This document shows, in pieces, positions 1-4,826 of a stretch of DNA of 5,838 bases (within the stretch, counting starts at the first letter, position 1; each line of letters opens with the position of its first letter). The position numbers and the translations under genes are program-made. The DNA is from Candidatus Eiseniibacteriota bacterium (lineage in GTDB: Bacteria > Joyebacterota > Joyebacteria > Joyebacterales > Joyebacteraceae). A model generated the notes under the pieces. It searched no databases and was not told where the DNA came from. It worked only from the letters and a program-made list of their open reading frames with translations. The DNA is taken from the NCBI GenBank assembly GCA_030610515.1, contig JAUWRQ010000089.1:1-5838 (forward strand). Reading direction: 5' to 3'.

Positions 1-1
1 C

Positions 2-376
2 AGGAGGGTCGAAGAGACTCTCGAGAACGCGAGCATCGCTTCGGCCGAGCTCAAGGGGGCCGTGGGCAGTTTCCGCGAGACCGTGGAAGCCCTTCAGGAG
101 CTCGTCGAGCAGAACCGGGACGGCGCTACCGCCACGGTGGATTCGCTCACGGTCGCATCGGCCCGGTTCGCCGAGCTGACCGGTGAGCTCAAGGACATCT
201 CTGAGTCGCTAGATTCGATCGTCACGCGTGTGGAGCAGGGGGAGGGTTCACTCGGGAAGGCGATCTGGGACGACGCGGCACACGACGAGTTCGTTGCCGC
301 CGTGCGCGAGGTCCGTGAGCTCGTGGCGGAGATCCGCGACAACCCGAAGAGCTTCGTCAGGTTCTCGATCTTCTGA
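2..376 (+). CDS. MCE/MlaD-family lipid transport protein, C-terminal fragment
   Basis: The reading frame is open from the left edge (first full codon at base 2) to TGA at 374-376, giving the last 124 residues of a longer protein. The visible part is almost entirely helical and low in Cys and Trp. It ends in the pattern typical of MlaD/MCE substrate-binding proteins: a Gly-Glu-Gly-Ser-Leu-Gly-Lys turn, a further helix, then Asp-Asn-Pro-Lys-Ser-Phe and a hydrophobic end (Phe-Ser-Ile-Phe). In known systems MCE proteins are anchored in the inner membrane, form hexameric rings or tubes, and pass phospholipids or other lipids between membranes with an MlaEF-type ABC permease. The N-terminal membrane helix and the MCE beta-domain lie outside the window, so the family call rests on the tail only. 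An internal ATG-less GTG at 62 is not a plausible start because coding continues upstream. The gene is convergent with the SDR gene downstream. Another long coiled-coil protein remains possible. Confidence 0.72.
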   Translation, partial: RRVEETLENASIASAELKGAVGSFRETVEALQELVEQNRDGATATVDSLTVASARFAELTGELKDISESLDSIVTRVEQGEGSLGKAIWDDAAHDEFVAAVREVRELVAEIRDNPKSFVRFSIF

Positions 377-410
377 GTGACTTCCAAGCGACGCGTCGTT
401 GGTGCACCGA

Positions 411-434
411 AGCGGGGCCGGCTCAGGCCCCGCT
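411..434. terminator. Possible bidirectional terminator hairpin between convergent genes
   Basis: AGCGGGGCC (411-419) is an exact inverted repeat of GGCCCCGCT (426-434), with a 6-base loop GGCTCA. It starts 35 bp after the stop of the MCE gene. The stop codon of the opposite-strand SDR gene (423-425) lies within the loop, so the last codons of that gene form one arm. Neither side has a clear run of T: the + strand continues CTTCCATTCC and the - strand TCGGTGCACC. Intrinsic termination of the classical type is therefore uncertain. The position between two convergent genes and the perfect G/C stem support the call. Confidence 0.45.
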
Positions 435-1304
435 CTTCCATTCCCTGATCTCGGATATCTCCCGGCCCATCCCCTCCGCGAACGTGAGGGCCGCGTATCC
501 CAGGTCCCTCTCGATCTCATCCGTTGGGAACACCTTGTCCTCGTTCAGCCTCAGGACCTGCTCACTGTGGAACCGGGGACGAGGGGCGAGGCGCCAGTAT
601 AGCCGGACGAGGAAGAGCGAGAGTCGGAGCGGAATGTGAACGCAGGTGATCCGCTTCCCGAGAAGCCTCGCCGTCGTCTCGATCACATCGTTGTACGAGA
701 GGGCGTTGCCGCCGGCGACGTCGTACGCCTTGCCGACGCTCGAGGGATTCTCGAGCGCCAGGACCGCGGCGCTCGCGAGGTCCTCCACGTAGACGGGTTG
801 CTGGAGGAAATCGCCCGTTCCGAAGACGGGAATGAATCTGTGCGACGAGAGGAAGTCGACGAGTCTGCACATGTTCCTGTCCTCGTGCGTCCCGTAGATC
901 ATCGTGGGACGGAGGACCGTGAAGTCGAGGCCGCTCTCGCGGATGGTGCTCTCCGCCTTCGTCTTCCTGGCCTTGCTGCTCGCAGCCAGGCTCGTGAAGA
1001 TGCTCGTGGAGCCCAGGACGATGATGCGTGGAACGCGCGCCTCCCGCGCGGCCTCCACGATCGCTGTGGCGATCCGCGGCGTCAGCGGCCCGGCGCTCAC
1101 GAGAGCATCGTGGTCCGCGAGCGCCCCGGCGAGTGCCCGCGCGTCCTCGAGTCCGCCTTCGACGAGCCTCGCGCCTCGCTCCGCAAGATCTCCCGCGCGG
1201 CTCGCGGTTCTGGCATAGCACGTGAGCTCATGCCCTCGGTCGAGCAGCAGGTCGAATATCCGCTTGCCCGTGAAGCCCGTGGCTCCCGCAAGAACGACCT
1301 TCAT
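423..1304 (-). CDS. Atypical SDR / NAD(P)-binding protein (NmrA or NDUFA9-like)
   Basis: This is a 293-residue Rossmann-fold protein of the atypical or extended short-chain dehydrogenase group. It opens with a beta strand and the dinucleotide motif GATGFTG at residues 7-13. An Arg follows the second strand (R32), which suggests NADP(H) preference. A Gly-Leu-Glu-Asp turn at 51-54 contacts the adenine in relatives. The strand with Gly-Ser-Thr-Ser lies at 98-101, and Leu-Arg-Pro-Thr-Met-Ile-Tyr-Gly at 131-138 is typical of NAD-dependent epimerase/NmrA proteins. The Tyr of the YxxxK catalytic pair is absent: Lys116 is present, but the residue four before it is Ala112. Members of this kind often bind NAD(P) as structural or regulatory proteins, or act on quinones or sugars by other residues, so no substrate is claimed. 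The ATG at 1304 is preferred over the in-frame GTG at 1322 because GGAGA lies 6 nt upstream and the protein then begins directly at the first strand. Confidence 0.85.
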   Translation of the reverse strand: MKVVLAGATGFTGKRIFDLLLDRGHELTCYARTASRAGDLAERGARLVEGGLEDARALAGALADHDALVSAGPLTPRIATAIVEAAREARVPRIIVLGSTSIFTSLAASSKARKTKAESTIRESGLDFTVLRPTMIYGTHEDRNMCRLVDFLSSHRFIPVFGTGDFLQQPVYVEDLASAAVLALENPSSVGKAYDVAGGNALSYNDVIETTARLLGKRITCVHIPLRLSLFLVRLYWRLAPRPRFHSEQVLRLNEDKVFPTDEIERDLGYAALTFAEGMGREISEIREWKSGA

Positions 1305-1310
1305 GGCGAT

Positions 1311-1315
1311 TCTCC
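1311..1315 (-). promoter_or_regulatory. Shine-Dalgarno site of the SDR gene
   Basis: On the - strand this reads GGAGA, 6 nt before the ATG at 1304. It would lie inside the coding sequence if the upstream GTG at 1322 were used, so it fixes the shorter start. Confidence 0.6.
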
Positions 1316-1341
1316 ATGGCACGCGTCGGCTGTCGAGAGAG

Positions 1342-1370
1342 ACGCTAGCAGATTACGGCGGGACGTTCCA
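1342..1370 (-). promoter_or_regulatory. Possible promoter of the SDR gene
   Basis: On the - strand the sequence TGCTAGCGT (1350 down to 1342) resembles an extended -10 element (TGn plus TAGCGT). A weak -35-like TGGAAC lies at 1370-1365 with a 17-bp spacer. Transcription would begin near 1335, about 30 nt before the ATG at 1304. Both hexamers match consensus at only half their positions, so this rests mainly on spacing and location. Confidence 0.28.
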
Positions 1371-1398
1371 GCCGTGAGTGCGCGCGTCCGCCGGGCGC

Positions 1399-1427
1399 TT
1401 GTCGCCCTCTGCGCGTTGTGCTAGTGT
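1399..1427 (+). promoter_or_regulatory. Possible sigma70-type promoter of the methyltransferase-radA operon
   Basis: TTGTCG (1399-1404) and TAGTGT (1422-1427) are separated by 17 bp, and a TG one base before the -10 (1419-1420) makes an extended -10. A start site near 1434 would leave a leader of about 60 nt before the ATG at 1494. No other promoter-like sequence is evident between the operon genes, which overlap each other. The hexamers are imperfect and the sigma factor preferences of this organism are unknown. Confidence 0.35.
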
Positions 1428-1487
1428 GTTCTTCGCTGCTGGGTCGCGCTCCCGGCCGGTGGCACGCTCCGTGGGCGCCTATCGGAC

Positions 1488-1493
1488 GGAGGA
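1488..1493 (+). promoter_or_regulatory. Shine-Dalgarno GGAGGA abutting the ATG of the methyltransferase gene
   Basis: A strong GGAGGA ends at 1493, directly against the ATG at 1494, which is too close for normal initiation. The in-frame TTG at 1500 has an ideal 6-nt gap from the same site. The true start may therefore be TTG 1500 rather than ATG 1494, a difference of two residues. A weaker purine-rich stretch, GGACGG (1484-1489), is spaced acceptably for the ATG. Confidence 0.5.
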
Positions 1494-2261
1494 ATGCACT
1501 TGGAGGCCGTGCGGCACGACAACGAGACCGCGTACGAGAAGAAGCTCAAGTCAAAGGCGATTGTACGCTGGCTACACTCGTTCCGGTACAAGCACCTCAT
1601 CTCGATCATGGAGGGGTTGGTCGAGGCATCCGGAGGCCGTCCTGTGCGGATCGTCGAGGTCGGCTGCGCCCACGCCAAGCTCTTCGATCTGCTGGACCCC
1701 CTGTTTCCGATAGAGTACACGGGGATCGAGCTGGACGGTGAGTTCGCGCGCGTCGCTGAGAAGCGACACGGAAGTCGCTCGAACTTCGCGGTCGTGAACG
1801 ACGCGGCGCAGAGCGTTCTTCGCGATCTGGACCGCCCGGATCTCGTGGTCGCCCTGGAGACGATGGAGCACATCCCGGAGCGCCACGTCGTTAGGATCGT
1901 CGAGGCCATTGCGGACCTTCGGCCCTCGCTCTTTGTGTGTTCGGTGCCCGTCGAGCTCGGTCCCATCATCTGGTTCAAGAACGTGGGATCGCTCCTGATT
2001 CGCTACAAGCGCAGGGAGCGGTTCGACTGGTCCGCCCTCAAGCAGACCTTCTGGGCGGGGCTCTATCAGGTGAACAGGCTGCCCCTCCACGACGTTGGGC
2101 ACACGGGGTTCGACTGGCGGTGGCTGGGGCAGACGATCCGACACAACATGCGCATTCGCGAGATACGTACGCTGCCATTGGGGTTCCTGCCTGCCGGGTT
2201 CGCCACCAACGTGATGTTCCTGGCCGAACCGCGGGAGCCTACGAACGAGGTGAAAGCGTGA
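1494..2261 (+). CDS. Class I SAM-dependent methyltransferase
   Basis: This cytosolic protein of about 255 residues has no signal peptide or membrane helix. After a basic, helical N-terminus (1-48), residues 52-62 form SAM motif I: a hydrophobic strand, then Glu-Val-Gly-Cys-Ala-His-Ala. Two of the usual glycines of the GxGxG loop are Ala (A59, A61). The next strand ends in an acidic residue (E79 or D81) suited to the SAM ribose. Asn102-Asp103 fits the adenine-contact position. D116 to E129, with the sequence Glu-Thr-Met-Glu-His-Ile-Pro-Glu at its end, is the motif of the Methyltransf_11/23 families. The C-terminal third (His-Thr-Gly-Phe-Asp-Trp and beyond) is the usual cap with a final strand. 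Such enzymes near glycan genes often methylate sugars or lipid-linked intermediates, but the acceptor here is unknown. It is the first gene of the operon and its TGA overlaps the next GTG by 4 bp. The start is ATG 1494 or, less conventionally, TTG 1500. Confidence 0.85.
   Translation: MHLEAVRHDNETAYEKKLKSKAIVRWLHSFRYKHLISIMEGLVEASGGRPVRIVEVGCAHAKLFDLLDPLFPIEYTGIELDGEFARVAEKRHGSRSNFAVVNDAAQSVLRDLDRPDLVVALETMEHIPERHVVRIVEAIADLRPSLFVCSVPVELGPIIWFKNVGSLLIRYKRRERFDWSALKQTFWAGLYQVNRLPLHDVGHTGFDWRWLGQTIRHNMRIREIRTLPLGFLPAGFATNVMFLAEPREPTNEVKA
2247..2252 (+). promoter_or_regulatory. Shine-Dalgarno site of the deacetylase-like gene
   Basis: GAGGTG lies inside the end of the methyltransferase gene, 5 nt before the GTG at 2258. 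It decides that start against the much longer open frame that continues upstream to 1937. Confidence 0.55.
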
Positions 2262-3547
2262 CCCGACGTGGAGTCGCAGTCCTTGTCGTCGCCGTTCTGG
2301 CGATACCCGTCATCGCGTTGGTATTCGTCTGGTGGACACCGACCTGCGAGCGGGCGTTTCTTCCCTTCGCACCTGACCGCAGCTGCGTCATAGCCGTCAC
2401 CGACGACACCGACTTCTTCCAATTCGAGTCGACCGCTCCCATCTACGCGCTCATAGACAGCCTCGGACTGCGCGTCACGAAGACAGTCTGGGCGTTCGAC
2501 CACGAGGATCACCCTCCCACGCGCGCCGGGCTTTCCCTGGACGACGCCGAGTACCGCGAGTGGGTTCTCGGCGAGGCGGCACTCGGGCACGAGATCGTGC
2601 TCCATTCCGCCACGGCGGGGCACGACAAGCGCGAGGTGACGGTCGAGGCTCACAGGCTCCTCGAGGGCCTTGTGGAAGCGAAGCCCCGGATGGTCATCTT
2701 CCACAGCACCAACCGGGAGGCCTTCTACTGGGGAGCCCACCGTCTTCCGAACCCCGTCCTCAGGCGTCTGTACGGGCTCCGGACCGGGCCGCGTTCCTTC
2801 GACGGTGCCGACCCGGAGAGCCCGTACTACTGGGTCGACGTTTCGAGGCGGCTCGTCCGCTACGTCAGGGGCTACACCACGAACGACGTGAACACGCTGG
2901 CGGTAAACCCGTCGATGCCATACGAGGACCCGTGGGCGCCCGCGTCTCCACTGTGGTGCGCCAGCAGCAACGGTCGCGTGGCGAGCGACTTCGTGTCACT
3001 TCTCCGTGCACCCAACGTCGAGCGGCTGAAAGAAGAGCAGGGCGCGAGCGTCGTCTACACGCATCTCGCGAGCGGGTTCACCGAGGAGATGTCAACGGGT
3101 GGCGCGCGGGTGACGCGCCCGGTCCGGGAGACGCTCGTGCGTTGCGGGACCGACCCAGCCGTCGAGTTCGCGCCCGCGGGAGATGTGCTCGACCGGCTCC
3201 GGCTCGCGCAGTTTCTCGAGGATGCAGTCGCGAGCGCCGATCCCTGCGGCGGGCGCGTGACCCTGGCGATACCTCCCGAGCTCGTTCCGGCGATGGACGG
3301 TGTCTCCGTGGTGCCTTCACGGCTCCCGGCTCGGCTCGCCGCTCCAGCCGGTGTGGGTGACGCGAGCGTCTCGCTCGAGGTCTGGCTCGACGCGGTGGGT
3401 TGGAAGGTGACCCCCGGCGAAGTGAGCGTCTTCGACCGTGCGCGCCGGATCCCGCTGCGAGAGAGGTTGGGGCTTGTCTTCCGGTGGCTCGCGATGTCGC
3501 TCCGGTCACCGGTGTACGCGTACGAATCTGGGAGGGTCGGTGGCTGA
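2258..3547 (+). CDS. Membrane-anchored, divergent polysaccharide-deacetylase-like protein
   Basis: The product has 429 residues. Residues 5-26 form one hydrophobic segment ending in Trp-Trp after two Arg, a signal anchor that places the rest outside the cytoplasmic membrane. The body resembles the NodB/CE4 deacetylase barrel in motif order. A strand leads into Thr-Asp-Asp-Thr-Asp (48-52), like the TFDDG motif. A Gly-His-Glu-Ile strand leads to His116 and His122, in place of the metal-binding HxxxH. Met-Val-Ile-Phe-His149 begins a third motif. A late Val-Val-Tyr-Thr-His269-Leu resembles the final catalytic His strand. The extra spacing between the two His (five residues rather than three) and the missing Arg-Pro-Pro-Tyr-Gly motif make it divergent. 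Residues from about 300 to the end form an unassigned C-terminal region with a last amphipathic helix. It overlaps the methyltransferase by 4 bp (GTGA) and the next gene by 8 bp. Likely role, inferred only: hydrolysis of acyl groups on a surface glycan. An inactive or re-purposed barrel is also possible. Confidence 0.6.
   Translation: MTRRGVAVLVVAVLAIPVIALVFVWWTPTCERAFLPFAPDRSCVIAVTDDTDFFQFESTAPIYALIDSLGLRVTKTVWAFDHEDHPPTRAGLSLDDAEYREWVLGEAALGHEIVLHSATAGHDKREVTVEAHRLLEGLVEAKPRMVIFHSTNREAFYWGAHRLPNPVLRRLYGLRTGPRSFDGADPESPYYWVDVSRRLVRYVRGYTTNDVNTLAVNPSMPYEDPWAPASPLWCASSNGRVASDFVSLLRAPNVERLKEEQGASVVYTHLASGFTEEMSTGGARVTRPVRETLVRCGTDPAVEFAPAGDVLDRLRLAQFLEDAVASADPCGGRVTLAIPPELVPAMDGVSVVPSRLPARLAAPAGVGDASVSLEVWLDAVGWKVTPGEVSVFDRARRIPLRERLGLVFRWLAMSLRSPVYAYESGRVGG
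3531..3536 (+). promoter_or_regulatory. Shine-Dalgarno site of the SGNH hydrolase gene
   Basis: GGAGGG sits 3 nt before the GTG at 3540, inside the end of the preceding gene. It selects this GTG over the longer in-frame extension starting at 3438, whose translation is Arg/Ser-rich and unlike a protein N-terminus. Confidence 0.5.
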
Positions 3548-4826
3548 TCGTCGGACATCAGGCGCAGCGACCGCCCGCGGCGTCAGCGCTCCCGTAAGGA
3601 CGGTGGCGGTTCTCGTCCCGATCCTGCTCGCGCTCGGGGCGGCCGAACTGATCGTCCGAGTCACCGGTCTCGCCTCGCCCAATCACCGCATGATCTACGC
3701 GGACACCGTCGTGAAGGGGCGCCCGAACGCGCGCTACGTGAGCAGGAAGGAGAACCGGAACGTCGTCCTGCTGAACAACGTGGGTTTCCACGACCGCGAC
3801 TGGGACGTGACCGACGACGAGTGCGGCCTGCTGTTTCTCGGCGACTCCATGGTCGAGGGCATACAGGTTCCCGTAGACAGCCTGTTCACATCTGTACTCG
3901 AGGACAGGTTCGCCTCGGAGGGCGTGAGCGTCGACGTTCTTAACGCCGCCGTCTCGGCGACGGGCACGGGGCACCAGTATCTCCTGTGGAACACGTTCGT
4001 GCGGGACTCGGGAACTCGCGTCGACCATGTTGCTCTCTGCCTCTTCCCGCAGAACGACCTCAAGAACAACCACGTATCGATAGGCAAGGGAGCCGAGAAC
4101 TACGGCGTCTACCTCGGCCCCGACGGGACGCCGTACGTGCACAAGTCCGGGAGTTCGAGAGCTCGGTCCGCGCTCAGGAGGCTCACCGTCTACTCGGCGC
4201 TCCTCAATCTCATCTACACGAGGTTACACTACCTGGGGAGTGGCGACGGACCCGCGGAGGAAGAGCCCACGGGAGCGGCACCGACGGCCGAGGTCGCCCC
4301 GGAGGAAGAGCCCACGGGAGCGGCACCGACGGCCGAGGTCGCCGTGGAAGATGCCGTCTCGGAAGCGGGTGCGGCGTCCGGCGGCAGCCGCGCGAGTCAT
4401 CCCGATTTCACGGCTCCCGGTTCGGAGGAGCTCTGGGCGGACTCACTTGAGCGCACGCTTCTCCTTATCGAACGGTGGAAACGAGAGGTCACCGACATGG
4501 GGGTCACGTTCTCCGTCGTCATCATACCCAACACCGACAGGAACAACTTCTACGAGGACGAGTTGTCCCGGCGGCTCGAGGAAGCGGGTCGGGCGGGCTC
4601 GCTCCGCGTGCTCCGGCTCGAGCTCGAGGGACGAGACCAGCTCGAAACGAATTCATTCGACGGCGAGACGCTCGGGCACCTGAACTGCATGGGGCACCGG
4701 GTGGCGGCGCGCGAGCTTCATCGCTGGTTCGAGGAAGGCGGACTCGGCCGCCGGCACGGCGAGGAGAGTCTCGAAGGGCGTTCGGACGACGCGGTGGAGA
4801 CGGCATCGGGAGGGGAGGGGACGTGA
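3540..4826 (+). CDS. Membrane-anchored SGNH/GDSL-hydrolase-like protein
   Basis: The product has 428 residues starting at GTG 3540. A basic N-terminus and a hydrophobic helix at about 21-41 form a signal anchor, so the enzyme faces the periplasm or exterior. Asn79-Asn-x-Gly-Phe precedes the core, as in surface-glycan SGNH proteins. Block I is Leu-Phe-Leu-Gly101-Asp102-Ser103, with Ser103 as nucleophile. Block II is near Gly142/Gly144. Block III is Pro170-Gln-Asn172-Asp173. The block V region is Gly379-His380-Leu-Asn-x-x-Gly-His386, with His380 as the base; the usual Asp three residues before it is Thr377. SGNH enzymes add or remove acetyl or other acyl groups on polysaccharides, or act as esterases. 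Between blocks III and V is a Glu/Pro/Ala/Thr-rich linker (about 236-290) containing a 15-residue unit repeated twice. The acidic C-terminal tail from about 400 looks disordered. It overlaps the preceding gene by 8 bp and radA by 4 bp. Catalytic activity is likely but not certain. Confidence 0.75.
   Translation: MADRRTSGAATARGVSAPVRTVAVLVPILLALGAAELIVRVTGLASPNHRMIYADTVVKGRPNARYVSRKENRNVVLLNNVGFHDRDWDVTDDECGLLFLGDSMVEGIQVPVDSLFTSVLEDRFASEGVSVDVLNAAVSATGTGHQYLLWNTFVRDSGTRVDHVALCLFPQNDLKNNHVSIGKGAENYGVYLGPDGTPYVHKSGSSRARSALRRLTVYSALLNLIYTRLHYLGSGDGPAEEEPTGAAPTAEVAPEEEPTGAAPTAEVAVEDAVSEAGAASGGSRASHPDFTAPGSEELWADSLERTLLLIERWKREVTDMGVTFSVVIIPNTDRNNFYEDELSRRLEEAGRAGSLRVLRLELEGRDQLETNSFDGETLGHLNCMGHRVAARELHRWFEEGGLGRRHGEESLEGRSDDAVETASGGEGT
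4255..4343 (+). repeat. In-frame tandem duplication, 45-bp period, two copies
   Basis: Bases 4255-4298 and 4300-4343 are identical over 44 bp, with one differing base between them. The period of 45 bp keeps the frame and encodes two copies of a 15-residue unit (residues 240-254 and 255-268 of the SGNH protein), rich in Glu, Pro, Thr and Ala. Perfect identity, including third codon positions, points to a recent duplication by slippage or unequal recombination. A weaker Glu/Ala-rich stretch follows (4344 onward) but does not align as a clear third copy. Confidence 0.93.
4814..4818 (+). promoter_or_regulatory. Shine-Dalgarno site of radA
   Basis: GGAGG within a purine-rich run (4811-4820) lies 4 nt before the GTG at 4823. 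It is embedded in the last codons of the SGNH gene, which supports coupled translation. Confidence 0.55.

Larger units (their letters stand above)
1305..1493. other. Divergent intergenic regulatory region
   Basis: This 189-bp gap separates the starts of the SDR gene (left) and the methyltransferase operon (right). It is the only non-coding stretch of any length in the window. It holds one promoter-like element per strand, at 1342-1370 (-) and 1399-1427 (+), with 28 bp between their -35 sides. I saw no convincing operator palindrome, riboswitch or small RNA. An open frame in phase with the methyltransferase reaches back to 1425 but has no ATG, GTG or TTG start there with a ribosome site. Confidence 0.6.

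Noticed and set aside
389..398. CGACGCGTCG palindrome as a regulator-binding site
   Set aside because: It is a 10-bp perfect palindrome downstream of a stop codon between convergent genes, where an operator is unlikely. Such short G/C palindromes occur by chance in this composition.
562..1221. Long - strand open frame inside the SDR gene, in another phase
   Set aside because: Its translation is dominated by Arg, Gly and His with no motif, as expected from a shifted frame in high-GC DNA. The SDR frame has clear conserved motifs over the same bases.
636..1424. Long + strand open frame antisense to the SDR gene
   Set aside because: The product is Arg/Asp/Glu-rich with no recognisable domain, no ribosome site, and lies wholly opposite a convincing gene.
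1572..2144. - strand open frame opposite the methyltransferase gene
   Set aside because: It lacks domains and an upstream ribosome site, and the + strand frame carries methyltransferase motifs throughout.
1937..2257. Upstream extension of the deacetylase-like gene
   Set aside because: The frame is open, but its translation here is low-complexity and overlaps the methyltransferase. The GTG at 2258 has a Shine-Dalgarno and leads straight into a signal anchor.
3438..3539. Upstream extension of the SGNH gene
   Set aside because: The Arg/Ser/Gly/Cys-rich translation overlaps the end of the preceding gene, and the GTG at 3540 is better supported by GGAGGG and by the membrane anchor that follows.
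4255..4343. CRISPR-like or mobile-element repeat
   Set aside because: There are only two directly abutting copies with no spacers, in frame within a gene. It is a tandem coding duplication.
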